This document shows positions 14,305-25,700 of a DNA stretch of 64,000 nt, piece after piece. Both the position numbers and the translations under genes were made by a program. Numbering within the stretch: position 1 is the first letter of the stretch; every line of letters begins with the position of its first letter. The notes below the pieces were generated by a model. It searched no databases and was not told the origin of the DNA. It saw nothing but the letters and a program-made list of their open reading frames with translations. The stretch is taken from contig JASANG010000694.1 in the NCBI GenBank assembly GCA_030248215.1, positions 62,001 through 126,000 of the forward strand, written 5' to 3'. This DNA comes from Enoplolaimus lenunculus (taxonomy: Eukaryota; Nematoda; Enoplea; Enoplida; Thoracostomopsidae).

Positions 14305-17300
14305 GGTTGTGGTAACCTGGAAGTTCGATAACCCACGTTCTGTTCGTCACATCCATTTCGATTTCGACGTGACGAGGACGCAATACTAAATGGCGGACGC
14401 GCGGTTTGTTCGCGGTGGTTTTGTTGATAGTGTTCGCTGCTGTTGCCAGAAAATGATCCTTGATGTCGCATCCCGGTGGTGATACACCCTGTAACAGTTG
14501 ATGAAGATGCTGTCGACGACAATGCGTCGATAATACTTCCGCTACTCGATACAGACATATGATGCGTTGGTGCTACATTAGTGCTATAGTCACCATCGTT
14601 GGCGTTGCATTTGCCACTTAGAGAACAACAATTGATCATACTACATCCCGGACAAAGTTGCTGGAAATGTGATCCGGTGTTGTTGCTATTGGAATTGTCA
14701 CCTGTAGCGTCTGGACTTCTATAGGCGTTGTTGATATTATGTCCGTTTGAATGATTGATAGTCCTCGAGTGAATGCTGGTAAAACCGGTATTTCTAATCA
14801 TCGTTGCTCGATCGCCAAAATTCTCTTGGTTACTAAACGAATCCGCGTTTCGAGATGACGTGGGCACAACTGATTGCGTTCCAAACCCGGTACTTGCCGC
14901 GACAGGATCGATTCCATGAGATGTCGTAAATTTCTTTTGGTGAGTGTTACTGTTGTGTGCGGTGTTGGTGATCAAACCGTCGATTACTTCTGTAGAAAAT
15001 TGTGACATATCGCCTGACTGTTCTGGGAATCCGTAATCCATTGGAAAATGTATTCGCTGCTGTAGTGGCTGTTTATGAAACGAATTTGTTTGATGCTGCT
15101 GCTTAGTATTCGTTTGACTATCGCTTGCAGCGACTTCAGTACTCCCTGCATATGCTTGGCCGTTGGACTTTCGTTCGCTGTTGGCAACATGTTCGATTAC
15201 ATTGTGTATAACATTTGGTGGAGAATCAGTGTCAAACGACAAGTTTGTTTCGCCGCCACAATTTGCATCTGTTTTGCCGTCTAACTGTTGCATCTCACTG
15301 GTTTGGCTTCTATCTACTTGAATTTGTGAATTACAAGACGAGTGATCAATTTCAGTTCTGGATGTACCACAGAACAATCGCTCTTCTGTTGACGGTCCTG
15401 CAACATCGCATCCTGCTGCAACTCCGCTATCGTCCGCATTAATCGACTGTTTACGTTGTTGCGTTGTAGTCTTAGCCCTGACATTCGACACATCAGCTTT
15501 GTCTCTTGCAGCATGAGGCGATCCTGGCAATAAAACACTACCATTTCCGTTTGCATCATGCGATGACACACCACTGCTGCTGCTGCTACTACTACAATCG
15601 GTATCGCTATTTCTACCGATATATTCTCGTGTTTCGGGCTGTCTACAAATACTACCAGCAATTCCATTGTTACTACTTGTCGTGTTCTGTTGGGATTCAT
15701 GCTGGCTGGTGCTACTTGATTCGCCATCTTCGCATCCGCCACTGCATCTCCCTTTATTTCGAGTTTCACTTTCATTTTCATATGTCTTTTCAACGCAGGC
15801 AGCTGACATTGTAGTTGTACTAGCGCAATCACTGTCACCCTTCCGAAATACTGCCTCACTGATGCCGTTAGTTGTATTTACATCGTTTGTCGTTATAGAC
15901 AATCTATTTTGCTCATGCATCGTGTTTTGCGTTGCAATCTCACTATAACCATCACTGTTACAGCCACTAATACCACCACCACCACCATTATTGATTAGAT
16001 TACCACCGCCAAAAGAACAGCCATTTTCTGTCGAACCGCTATTACCTCCTTCAGTGCAATATGAGCTTGATTCGTAGTCGGAATTGTAGCTATCAATCGT
16101 GTTGTTGTTGTTGTTGTTGTTCTTCTTGTTGTTGTTACCGTTGGTATTGCTTTTGTTGGTTTGCAAGGTGCTAACACCACTACAACTATCACTGACACGC
16201 AATCGTTCAAAATAGGTACTAGACTGGTTAACAGTTGAGAATTCACTTTCGTTGACTTCACAGCTAATTTTATTCAAAACAACTGGTAACATATTATCAC
16301 TTGTTGAAGGTTTATCATTGGTTCCGTTCACTGGGTTGTCCGACACTGAAGTCTCACTATGTGGGCCACGTCCGGTTTCAGCGTCGATGAGTTGTTGCGA
16401 CGCAGCTTCAGCAGGCACAACCGGAACGGCTGTGGCAGACAACAATGCCGTTTCAGCATTCATCGCCTCAGTTGCAGATGCGGACAGGGTCGAGTTTTGT
16501 AGAGCGGAGCTACGGCTGCTTGCAATATATTGTTTATCAACTTTACAGCGAGTGTCAACCGCTGAAAGGTAGCCAATTTTACCTTTGCACGCAGCAACAG
16601 AACAACAATTAGTGTTGTTATTATTATTATTCGTGTTGTTATTAAGGTCGTTACGAGTTGAGTGAAATTGGTCTAGCTGACAGATCTCCCCCGAGAAACT
16701 AGAACTATCGCTGTAGCCAGTTACAGAACACTGCTGCTCGTTCAAACGATTGTACTGCGATGTTTGTTGGACGTTATGCTTTTGTGTAGATATCGTCGGC
16801 GATAACGAATCGAAGTCCAGATCGGTTGATGCGAATGCGCGAAGTGGAAGGGGAGGCAAAAATTGTGTTTGCAAATGCGGCGCAGACAACGGCGCAGTTT
16901 GCGGCGACGACGACAATGCAGATTTTTGGCTCACCAGCTGTCCTTCTCCAACACCACTAACAACGTTGTTGTGGCGAACACTATTTCGTTCAGAAAATAC
17001 GCCGCAAGTTTTATTTAAACAAGTTCCACCTCCAAATCCTGCTCCTCCTCTTCCTCCTCCTCCTCCTTCTCCTCCTCCTCTATTTTTCTGTACAACAGAT
17101 ATTGCTACACCGTCGTTAGGCGCTGTTACGGAATAAAATAATGGTGCTTGTGTAGCGTGTTTAGTTAGCTGAGATACGATTGGCGGTTCCTCAACCTTAT
17201 CGGTGTCACAATATTCTTTAAAACGTTTGGTCTGCTCCTCAAACACACTGTTACCACCAACTGTTGTCAGATACGTGCAGCAGTCGGTATAGTCGAGCAA

Positions 17301-17639
17301 AGGTTGGCTTCGTTGAATCAGTCGCGTTTTGTCCAACTGAAATAATCTGTTGTTGTTGTTCACGCTGTTGAATTCCGAAACCGATTGCTCTGCAATCGAC
17401 GTTTGAATGCAGTTTCCAGCGCTTACCACCGGTTTTGTCAAGTCGAGATCGGGACCAAAACGACGCCGCTTCTGTTGTTGTTGTTGTTGTTGTTGCGGTT
17501 TCGTCGTCGATAAATGCTCGTTGATGCTTTCCTTTTCGCAATTCTTTTGACCGTTGTAGCTGTTGCAACAATAGGTTTGTTGTGGTTGTTGTTGAAACGT
17601 TGATGGCAGAGAAGACGACGCTGTAACTGGGACACGCAT
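2368..17639 (-). CDS. FNDC3: FNDC3-family gene, 5' half (four coding exons; continues left of the window)
   Basis: Coding exons read 17639-13607, 12681-12332, 11352-10359 and 2508-2368. All junctions are GT-AG and phases agree (1, 0, 1, and 1 at the exit). Family recognition rests on exons 1-2: VYVHVNPGETLSVRVN followed by HIPGPATVRM, then LHVPPGHIVQQIVDENG, the N-terminal block that precedes the fibronectin type III repeats of vertebrate FNDC3A/B. Family members are membrane-anchored proteins with many FN3 repeats; no FN3 repeat or membrane anchor is reached here. About 1,839 residues are encoded before the window ends, against a few hundred N-terminal residues in the vertebrate proteins. 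Most of the excess is Q, N, S, G and H low-complexity sequence. Introns are 925, 979 and 7,850 nt; the last two hold transposons. The family call is firm. The 5' UTR and promoter are not located. Confidence 0.85.
2509..3428. other. FNDC3 intron 3, distal part; no gene
   Basis: AT-rich. Two small repeat traces: TTAGGATTACGC-like words at 2938-2970 and CCGGTTCCG words at 3295-3345. The open frame at 3112-3561 covers these repeats and shows no protein signature. Confidence 0.5.
3776..5517 (-). pseudogene. LINE ORF2 remnant: reverse transcriptase end, RNase H, zinc knuckle
   Basis: Starts within the RT at QGGVLSPLLW; the YxDD box is AYSDDVVI. The RT thumb follows (SVKYLGVVID). RNase H has its acidic residues in YTDGS, QTEI, SDSQ and NNLAD, with VWVPGHSNVIGN. 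The C-terminus has a CxxC...HxxxC knuckle (CSECNVSETAEHFLCVC). A one-base shift near 4440 separates RNase H into two frames. 5' truncated, so not functional. It resembles the RNase H-bearing I/LOA/R1-like LINEs of arthropods; clade not resolved. Confidence 0.88.
5518..6413 (+). pseudogene. LINE ORF1 remnant in the inverted segment (DUF4780-like C-terminus)
   Basis: A charged N-terminal part rich in K, S and E, then FSMYTCADTLTVQWLKEA and, after a frameshift near 6155, PVFVFIPAKPKK... VLSFRVPQDTIEEL and VSFWRMGEPS to a stop at about 6413. The tryptophan-containing C-terminal module resembles the DUF4780 domain found in arthropod LINE ORF1 proteins. The N-terminus is missing at the inversion junction. 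ORF2 starts about 97 bp further on. Confidence 0.65.
6953..7517 (+). mobile_element. CTCGGT-type hAT MITE, right end degraded
   Basis: Begins CCGGGATGGGCGGTCTCG and shares the interior of the 207-915 copy (GACTGGAAAACTTTTAACAT and others). The right end stops after CCAAATCCCT without the final repeats. No target duplication. Confidence 0.7.
7985..8270. mobile_element. TTGGCCTAGG-type MITE, copy 1
   Basis: Ends are related inverted repeats built on ATTGGCCTAGG and CAGTTTCGC. The core is nearly identical to 17760-17995 (e.g. CCAATCAGATTTGATTATTT, GTTAACCAATCAGCGTTGG). No coding capacity; superfamily unknown. A single degraded end recurs at 8515-8545. Confidence 0.7.
8388..8452 (+). pseudogene. 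tRNA-like relic
   Basis: Contains an A-box-like TAGCTCAGTGG and a B-box-like GGATCGAATC about 35 nt apart. The acceptor ends do not pair and the anticodon arm does not close properly, so this is a tRNA pseudogene or SINE head rather than a tRNA gene. Confidence 0.35.
8472..8501. repeat. Perfect 13-bp hairpin after the tRNA-like relic
   Basis: TTTCTCACATGAA, loop AATA, then TTCATGTGAGAAA. Confidence 0.8.
8550..9466. other. FNDC3 intron 3, no recognisable feature
   Basis: AT-rich sequence without coding signature or repeat that I can match elsewhere in the window. Confidence 0.4.
9467..9890 (+). mobile_element. Complete CGGAAT-type hAT MITE (424 bp)
   Basis: Perfect 8-bp target duplication CTGGATAT at 9459-9466 and 9891-9898. 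Ends CAGGGTGCAAAGCGG and CCGGTTGCACCCTG. Both ends are packed with GGAATCGGAA-type words; the interior is shared with 18653-19051 and 45751-46176. It lies in FNDC3 intron 3. Confidence 0.92.
10359..11352 (-). CDS. FNDC3: FNDC3 exon 3, G/S/A/Q-rich
   Basis: 994 nt, entering in phase 0 (TTTCTAG|AAC) and leaving in phase 1 with a consensus donor (ACCG|GTAAGT). It encodes 331 residues of low-complexity sequence rich in glycine, serine, alanine, asparagine and methionine, with no domain I recognise. Membership rests on the long open frame, good splice sites and phases matching the exons on both sides. Confidence 0.75.
11777..12196 (+). mobile_element. CCGG-word hAT MITE in FNDC3 intron 2
   Basis: Ends CAGGGTGCGACC and GGTTGCACCCTG. 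Flanks GTTGTGCC and GTTATTCC agree at 6 of 8. The interior (GTAGATTTCGCGTCCGTGGA, GGCATGTATTTTTC) recurs near 32225-32365, so those belong to one family. Confidence 0.75.
12332..12681 (-). CDS. FNDC3: FNDC3 exon 2
   Basis: 350 nt, entering in phase 1 and leaving in phase 0. The acceptor is TTTTATAG and the donor CCG|GTTAGT. It carries the best conserved stretch in the window, GPATVRM then VPPGHIVQQIVDENG and HLILSPQQP, followed by proline-rich and N/S/T-rich sequence. This is the segment to use in any homology search. Confidence 0.88.
13407..13500 (+). mobile_element. TTCGG-type hAT MITE end in FNDC3 intron 1
   Basis: CAGGGTGGCACCGAATC followed by words complementary to those at 30850-30910 and 49380-49463. 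Truncated on the right. Confidence 0.6.
13607..17639 (-). CDS. FNDC3: FNDC3 exon 1, giant low-complexity first coding exon
   Basis: This exon has 4,033 nt and 1,344 whole codons. The ATG at 17639 is the first in frame; an in-frame TGA lies 12 nt upstream. The exon is rich in Q, N, S, G and T, with a long glutamine tract near residues 1110-1171 and a histidine run near residue 1270. Only the last 30 or so residues (VYVHVNPGETLSVRVN and following) match the conserved family block. The donor is CCAG|GTAAAT at 13607/13606. An ATG at 17652, 13 nt upstream in another frame, opens a 133-codon frame overlapping this start. Confidence 0.82.
14120..14312 (-). repeat. Polyglutamine-coding CAG/CAA tract
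   Basis: About 60 glutamine codons broken by single H, L and R residues. The codons are a mixture of CAA and CAG rather than pure CAG, which usually limits slippage. On the plus strand the same DNA gives artefactual all-valine, all-leucine and all-alanine frames. Confidence 0.9.
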
Positions 17640-17751
17640 CAATACTGGTCATACTATGTACAGCGATACATTTATAAATAATAAATCATTACGTGTTACT
17701 GTTTAAAATGCGACTTCTCTGTCAATACACAATAAACAACTTATATATGTC

Positions 17752-18004
17752 GTAGGCGAATTACCTATAATCTCTTATTTTGCGTAATAGCAGTTTCGCC
17801 TAGTTTCAACTGCTATTAAACTTACAGACCAATCAGATTTGATTATTTCGACAGACGCAATACCGTTAACCAATCAGCGTTGGTTTTACATCACTGTTGT
17901 TTTGCTACATCTTACAATCGCTATTTAGCCTAGGCCAATCTGCTATTTGCTCACAGCAGCTGATTGGTCTTGGCCAATAGGTAATTGGTCAGAATAGCAG
18001 AATG
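17752..18004. mobile_element. TTGGCCTAGG-type MITE, copy 2
   Basis: Closely matches the 7985-8270 copy over about 230 bp, with differences scattered. Lies just upstream of the FNDC3 first exon. Confidence 0.7.
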
Positions 18005-18652
18005 GCAGATTCGAAAATTATTTCAAACTTCGGTTCCGGTTCCTGCACAGAAGTTCATACTATGGCAGCAGCATTAATGTTTTATGGTATAACGCAAGAC
18101 GCCTAACGAAAACGCAGAACACCAACCAAGTCTTTATAGTTGTAAACATTCGACATTTTTGTTATGTGTTTACGTTTGCAACACGAACCGTCAACAACAC
18201 ACAACGGCGGCGAATTATAGCTTTTTTTCAAAACAGGTAATCGTAATACGTTGATCTACAAAATATGTTACAAACAGATCGCCAGTATTTTAGCATTACA
18301 CAGCGACATATTGTGCCTTCTACACTACTTCAGGTATACGTATATAAAATTGGCAACAACCACAACAGTCACAGCAAAATATTCGATTACCCTGTAATAC
18401 GCACCAAACTAAACGAGAAACCATAAACAATCAGAGCAACACGTTATTTATACTGTAAATTTGCAAAGATCGTGGCGAGTTGATCGCACAAACTGTGCGA
18501 AGCGCACGCTGAATTGCTTCAACGGTTCAAATCAACACCAGTCGCCCAGGTTGCCGCCCCCAACGTACAAGATACGACGGTGCCTTTTTTGGCCGTGCAA
18601 ACAACTATAACCGAAATATTGTCTAATGATTTGGCATTAAATTACTTGAAAC
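18005..18652. other. Upstream of FNDC3; no gene identified
   Basis: Contains a locally GC-richer stretch (18470-18600) that could be a promoter or 5' UTR exon of FNDC3, but I see no motif that proves it. Confidence 0.3.
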
Positions 18653-19051
18653 CAGGGTGTAACCGGCATTCCGATATTCAAAACGAGTTCCGATTCCGAT
18701 TGCACAATCAAACGGAATCGGAATTTTGACATTTTAATTTTACGCCTGCTTGTTGTGATATGTTGCATAACAATTCTGCATCATTCATCTATTAAATTGT
18801 TTTCAACGCGTTAACATATCAATACGTAATTGATTGTAATTTAGCTTTGCAGAGCCAAAAAAGGATTGCCAATTTGTTTATGCGACGTTTTTGAGAATAG
18901 TTGCCAGCCAACAGACACCATAAATCAATATTATATAATTTTTAATACACATTATAATTAATATAGTCAAAAATCTGTAGTTCCGATCTCGATTCCGGTT
19001 TTGCTGCTTCGATTATGAATCCGGTACAATTCCGTTCCGCTTTGCACCCAC
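18653..19051 (-). mobile_element. CGGAAT-type hAT MITE, inverted copy (399 bp)
   Basis: Perfect 8-bp target duplication CTTGAAAC at 18645-18652 and 19052-19059. Reverse orientation relative to the copy at 9467. Confidence 0.9.
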
Positions 19052-19059
19052 CTTGAAAC

Positions 19060-20529
19060 ATTCAAATTGTGTGATCCAAAATCTTCTATTTTTGCAATGG
19101 GACTGAGGTTTGATTTTAAAAAAACCAAGTTTTACAACATCGTAAAAGTGTTTTTATAAGGTCACCCTGACCAGTTATCCAGTATATATAACTAGCACTC
19201 GAATCTATGATAATTCGACGCCCGACAACTCTTGGACTGACAACTTGTCGTCCCCAACATCTCGTCGACCGCCAACTTGTCGCGTCGAGATCTCGGCGAC
19301 CCAACCCACTGAAGACTAAGCCGAGCGGCAAATTGTCATATCAGGCCGACCAGTTGTCTGGTTGACGAAACTCAAAACATATTGCACAACAATGGCATAT
19401 TTCCAATTCAATAGTACGTTATGTATATAAGTGTTTAACCGAGTTTATGCTACACGAGCGTAATATACTAGCGACCAGGTTACATAGTACATCGGCCTTC
19501 CCGGGTGCACCAAACCAGAATGGCTCTGATGCCTGCATATAAGCTCATCACAACACCTTTATTAACTTAACAAAAGACATAATCGTAAAAATCGTAAACA
19601 AACGTAAAAGCAAAGTAAATCGCGCGAACCGATACCAGATAAATATCGACCCAAACCAGGCGAGAGACCACAATATGCTTGAAACAAACAAAACGACGAC
19701 TAACACAACTGCTAAATTGAAAATAAAAGCAAGCAATCGTATAATAAAATCCACATTTCGGTTTGACAGAAACACAAGATTATAAAATATATACACACAG
19801 TTTTTGTGCATGGGCAGCGCAAAAGAAGAAACCAAACTAGTTGTTAAAATATTCCTCCCTAATAGTTGGTTACCTATATTTTCTACAGAAACTTAACGAT
19901 AAGTAGTAGTGAAGTAAGCTTTGAAAAAACCATATCTGCAGAAAGTGTACATAATATATTACCATTTTTGGCACCTAGTTTAAAATCTGATTTTAACCTT
20001 TTCCTAATATATACGTACGTATACGTTTAAAATATCAAATACTAAATGTATTGGGTGTTCTTGTACACTGCGCAATCAGCAGTAGTTTTCGAAATTTTAC
20101 ATTTTGACACAACTTAGGTAAGAAAGTCGGACGCCTGGAAAGTAGTAAAGACTATCCAGATTTTAGAAAAATAAGCTAACCATCCTGTTCTAAATATCAT
20201 CCAAGTGTAATTTTTACAAATGTCAAATCGTACAAAATAAACACGTAAAAATATTAGGTTCAATATTGAGACTAAAATGTTTGTCGCGTCGCGCACAATG
20301 TTCACCTTTCATCAATTTGTCGAGAACAACATTTTGCTCACTGCGCTGCTGTCTGGCTGGAACGAACCAAGACATGTAATACAAATGAGATTATGTAAAA
20401 TATATATACATTGAACAATCCACTTACTCTAGTACTATGTTTGTTCAAAAAAGATATTTAAAATTCATTTATTCAGCTATAGAAAAATTCTCAATCATTA
20501 AACGTCAAAACTCCATTGTCATATTATGT
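19060..20529. other. AT-rich region, no gene or repeat recognised
   Basis: Short frames only, none with a protein signature. A GACTGACAACTTGTCG-like run near 19215-19345 contains several TTGTCGTC/TTGTCGCG words. Confidence 0.4.
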
Positions 20530-21352
20530 TTTTGAGTGAAGCGAAACTCCGAGCGAAGCTCGGAGTTTCGCGAAGCGTTTTATGTTTTATACTCTGGGGT
20601 CGAAAGGTGGATGTCCGTCCGTCTGTCCATCTATCCGACCGAAAAGAATCTCAGAACGGCTGAATCGATTTTGATAAACTTTTTTGTTGGAAAGCCAATT
20701 GTACTGCGGTGTTAACGTCGCATTGGGGTTTTAAAATTTTAAGCCGTTTATTAGCTACAGACTAATTTGCATAATTAAGCCTAAATTAGGACTTTCCACA
20801 TTATTTCAATTAGTATTACAGTTACAAGCAATCTAATTTCAGCATTAAAAGGTTTGTGGGTACGAGGAATCTGCATAGACTGTTTACAAACCTCCAAAAC
20901 CGATAATCGAGTAGTTAGCTAATAGATAATTTGCATATTAGCAGTTAATAAGCGTAAATTAGGTCTTTTACAATATTTCACTAATTATTAAGGCTAAAAG
21001 CAATATATATAATTTCAACGATAAAAGGTTTTTAGGTGCGAGGAATTTAAAAAATTGTTTACAAACCTCCAAAACCGATAATTCAATAGTTATCTAATAG
21101 ATAATTTGCATATTTGCTTAATTGATAACCCTAAATAATGGCTCTTTAAATTATTTCTCAAATTATTAGGGTTACTTTAGGGTTTTTGAACGCGAGGAAT
21201 GTGAATAAATTGTTTACAAACCTCAAAAACCAATAAATGAATAGTTAGCTAATAACTAATTTGCATATTAGCTTAACTGCTTAAGTGCGTTCGAGCTTCG
21301 CTCAATATATGTAGTCCCACTACGGCTGGTATATATGTTGTATACCGTCCGT
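20530..21352. mobile_element. Element with internal ~165-bp tandem repeats
   Basis: The left edge carries a perfect 14-bp-arm hairpin (GCGAAACTCCGAGC, loop GAA, at 20541-20571); the right edge ends near GCGTTCGAGCTTCGC and TATACCGTCCG. Between them about three copies of a ~165-bp unit (landmarks: GTTTACAAACCTC, AAACCGATAAT, AGTTAGCTAATA, TTTGCATATTAGC). A partial inverted copy lies at 27925-28240. Non-coding; superfamily unknown. Confidence 0.7.
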
Positions 21353-21549
21353 TTACCGACTAATTAAATTAAAAAATTGTAAACTTTTGCAAAAAGTCGA
21401 AGTTTAGTAATCTGATTTATAAATAAAAGTATTCTTCAACTATTTTTGTCCATTTTGATAACTGTTTTTATAATAATTAAGTTTTCAAAACCAAGAACAA
21501 ATCAACCTCTTACACAAGTCAGATACATTTTGACCAGATGTCCTAAACT

Positions 21550-21722
21550 CAGGGCCGGAGCAGCAACCCCCATACCCTCATTCGAGGGGGCCCCGCCCAA
21601 ACCGGCTGAAACAAAAACCGCAAAGTTTTTAAATGCGTCTGGCTTCCCGCTCGCTTCGCTCGCGAGTTTGGTGCCTTCACCCTGAAGTTTGGGAAAGTCC
21701 CCACACCTATCTGCTCCGGCAA
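21550..21722. mobile_element. Short element with CAGGGCCGGAGCAG ends
   Basis: Left CAGGGCCGGAGCAG and right CTGCTCCGGC form a 10-bp inverted repeat. GC-rich against its surroundings. The frames on both strands are side effects of composition. Confidence 0.5.
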
Positions 21723-22589
21723 ATTCCCCGCACTAAAACGCAAACATTTTCGACGTCACTATAGTCGAAAAAATTTTCATAGTATGTAAAGAATGATATT
21801 TTAGGACTTTTTCGCCCTTCCTCTGTATATCCAATCCACTTTCCCGACTACGAGCCCCAAACAATGACTAACTGACTACGGCACCCACATTACTCGTATA
21901 CGTATACGTCTATTTTTGTTGTTAATAAAAACTCTACTTTAAGGCTACTGAGTGATAACAAATTTATTGAAGTAATACAGCAAACAATGACCGGGACTTT
22001 GTTTTCCCAAATGTATATTCTAGCAAAAAATACGCTAAATCGTAAATTTAGAAAAAAGAAATGTGTGAAACAAATCAATATGACTGAACAGAACGACAAT
22101 ACCAAAATATTCCATCTATGAATCTTTGGGCGCATCAAATATTCCAGTTACAACTTTTGTTGTTCAAGTTCAAACAAATCTGAATGCTTCAAAAATTGAC
22201 GTTAAAATTTGTTTATATTAAAAGTGTAAACCATTTTTTGAAAGAATACATCAGAGGCTTTTTTAGTATACCAGGGCTATGCTTGTGCATTAGTGCATAA
22301 AAACGAAATATATATGTAGTTTTTCTTAATTTAATCAACTACCGGAACCGTGAAACAGTAAGCTTAAACCAGTAAAATAAAGTTTCACACAGACACGCGA
22401 TTCATCTTGAAACAATACTGTATATATTAGAGGAAATTGTCACTCCTATTCCGGTTTGTTATGGCTCTAAAACAATTTTTGCTAATTTGGATTTTTCATT
22501 TTATTTCACGATGTACGTGAAAACTTAACAGCTTATTAGCGTATTACTTGCTTTGATAGCTAATCGCAGCAACATGCTGTTATGCCCAT

Positions 22590-22733
22590 TTGTCAAAAGA
22601 AGCTATACGGTATTCGCTAGCGGTACCGGTACCACCACCACAGCCGCCGTAATTATCCGGTAGGTTTATACCGGATACCGAATATCCGTTTTTACAGGAT
22701 ATAAAACCGAACCGGATACCAGGTCACACCCTG
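22590..22733 (+). mobile_element. ATCCGG-type hAT MITE, right end
   Basis: ATCCGG/CCGGAT words followed by GGTCACACCCTG; aligns with 1955-2061 and 6575-6697. Left end not found. Confidence 0.6.
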
Positions 22734-24690
22734 AATCAAGTAGGTACCCAATTTTCATTTAATTCATAAGGACACGATAGTGCACAATAATATTAAATCA
22801 GTGCTTTCAATACTGACAACGGCAGCACTACAAAATCGAAAGTATACCTTTCACAGATGCATTGATCAGGCGATGGCCATACAACAAATATCAAAATCAA
22901 AACTTTGAACCAAGATTTTAGTACTAAAATTAATGCCTGGCTTCTCGCTGGCAAGTTTTTTCACTATTAAATACGTATCTCATGAAGCGTGCCCCGTCAG
23001 AAATTTTTGAATCTGCGACAGGTAACTTCTTTAAAACATTATATATACCTAATGATACATTTTTCAATTTGTTACGATACTTATGCTGCAAATATAAATA
23101 CGAAATAAAATAAACATATAATAGTGTACAATTCTTAAAAATTGCAACGCTTTCCTTTCCGTGTTCATTAAAAATACATTAAAATGAATGAATCGACTTG
23201 AAAAATGTGTACGACGAACAAAAAAATGCAAATAATTATCAGAGCTGCGGTGTGTACAAAACGTCAAAATGACAAAACACGCAGCGTGTGTACACCACGC
23301 ACACGGCAAAGGGACTATCGTACTATAAGGGATTGAAAACTTTAACGAACAAAATATGAAAAAAATAGAAAAATCGACAAATTCCATGTCAAGCACTCAA
23401 TTAAGTATATACAAATACACTCTCAACACGTATGTGGCGTGCAACCCACCATAACGTTAATCACAGCATAAATCGCGAGCGGCATCGGCGACTACCACAA
23501 AATGCGTACACAATACTACACACATACACATGCATTGACACAACGGCAATATACAAAATTGCATTTTGTATTTTGTTCAAGAACCCAAACAAATTCGCAA
23601 GTATTATTTTGCAGTCGCGCTCGGCGCGGTGTGTTTGTTGCACAAATATGAGCAGTCGAGCAAAACGCTGTATTGCTGCGTAATCAGTCACACCACGAAT
23701 GGCAGCCTACAGACACCCATTCTACTACACTCTATGAATTGACAAAGTACACAAAATACTTCCCAAAAACGCTATACAATCGTATAGAGAGTACTAAACA
23801 AAACAACACGGTCATTGCATACGTACGTACATTCTCTTCCACAGAACACGATTTGTACGTGCATCTAACACAAGTCTGCTCTGCTGCTATTGTGACTGAT
23901 TTTCATTCGTGTTTTTATCAACATATTCTGTACTGCAGCAAGTCACAATTCACTGGTATCTCAACAAAATCATTTTTCTTTTCTAACAAAACTAACTATT
24001 TTCATCAAAAATATGAAAATGTTTTCCGGTCCAGATAAAAAAAGGTAAAAAGTAAGATGACAGAAATTATTGACATCTCAAAAAAACAGCACTGCCACTG
24101 TCTTGCCATCAACGTGATGACTTCGATATAGGTACGTATGTGTAGTGCATTTAAAATAACAAAAATACACTTTACTCAACAAGTCAAAACGAAAGAGCAG
24201 CAATAGACTGAATGCCAATATGGATTCATTATTCACATCATCAGGGCCGAGCCGTAAATCCCCGTCAGAAAACTTTTATTGCAAAAACGATCATCTTTCC
24301 CAATCATGGTGTCAAACGAAACTCACTTATACTGCAACTGACACAAGAAATTTATGCAGAATCGGAGCGAGAAATTTTTACGCTCATCTGTTTTAATGTC
24401 CGACCAAGCGTAGAGTCGGATATTCTAACGCTCGTCCTGCCCAGCATTATATGGAACGGTTAGATTAAAAGACCAGGAAATGTGTTGTTTAATTTGTACG
24501 CGAAAATTTACATCCTGTACACGTATTGGTTAGAAAATGTTTTGGAAGATTTACATCAATCTAACTAGCTATTTCATACAATCATGTAATGGTACGGAAT
24601 AATATAAAAGCATAATATATAACGATGCATCTGTATGCTGTTTAATTTTAGGTAGGCTTATTCATACAGGAGAAGCGCACCACAGCTCCT
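22734..24690. other. AT-rich region, no gene recognised
   Basis: Several open frames of 75-120 codons occur on both strands (23064-24038), but they overlap each other, have no homology I recognise and no shared splice structure. Confidence 0.4.
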
Positions 24691-24699
24691 TGACCCTTT

Positions 24700-25118
24700 C
24701 AGGGGCTGCTTGTTACTTTATGTTTCACTTGGCTACTGTCGCCATAACCTTCGAACAGGCTCGCGACAAATCAAACTGTCTCAAAACACTCTCTGTACAA
24801 CCCGTAATTCAGAGCTATAGTGTTGTTTGTGCTCCCGGGCAAACCGAATAGACTGGAAAACTTTTGAACATATCGTGACGTTATAAATGCGGATGACCCA
24901 TTATTTAAACGATGCTTAAATGTTTTAAACGCGAAACTGCAGCTATATGAGAATAAAATCAAAGTGTTTTGGGTTTCCTTTCAAAAATAAAATTTTGGGT
25001 TACCGGAGAAGTCATTCTATTTCTCAAATCGTTGTATAACCATGTAACGGTGCTCCACAATCGTTCGCTGTCTGTGTTGGCAGGCGAAATGCGCAAGTAT
25101 TTCCGGGCCAAAGCTTTC
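24700..25118 (+). mobile_element. CTCGGT-type hAT MITE, interior only
   Basis: Matches the interior of the 207-915 element (TTCGAACAGGCTCG, GACTGGAAAACTTTT, GCGCAAGTATTTCC) but lacks the CTCGG-rich ends. Confidence 0.65.
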
Positions 25119-25616
25119 CGGTCCGTCACTACTTAGTGCTTTGTTCTTCCTGATGCATCGTATCAAACACTGTTTATTGCTTATCTTCAATCGATTTTAT
25201 GCGAGGTACAAAAAAATTCACATAAACACAGTACCCAACTAACACCAAACAACAATAGTCATCTTAAACTAACCTATATGTAGTTTTACACAGAGCGTTA
25301 ACTACTCGAAGCACAATAACCACAGCGCAAATTTGCAACACAAACTGGGCAGAAACACAAGCTTTAGTACTAGTAACTACTTAACTTACAACTCCGATTT
25401 GTTTATAATTAGGTCTTGTTATCTTTTAGCACCAAAGTGTACGCACATTTAACACACAACACGTCCATATAAATAAAATGAAGCGATATTTCATGGTATG
25501 TATTTTTCACTGGCATAAGTACAGCAGTGAAAAACACAGACATCAACTGGCGGATCCCGCCCCCTCAAAAGAGATTGAATATGCCTGCGTACTGACACAA
25601 AATAAAAACATTGATC

Positions 25617-25700
25617 TGTTTCCGATTGATTGTGCAATCGGAATCGGAACTCATTTTGAATCGGGATTCTTATCGGATTCGTAATTCCAATTGCACCATG
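25617..25700 (+). mobile_element. CGGAAT-type hAT MITE, right-end fragment
   Basis: CGGAATCGGAAC words ending ATTGCACCATG, as at the right end of the 9467 copy. Confidence 0.6.

Noticed and set aside
14099-14389. Plus-strand frames of nearly pure valine, leucine or alanine
   Set aside because: They are the antisense of the FNDC3 glutamine tract; no signal beyond composition.
23064-24038. Cluster of 75-120-codon frames
   Set aside because: Mutually overlapping on both strands, with no homology or consistent splice sites.
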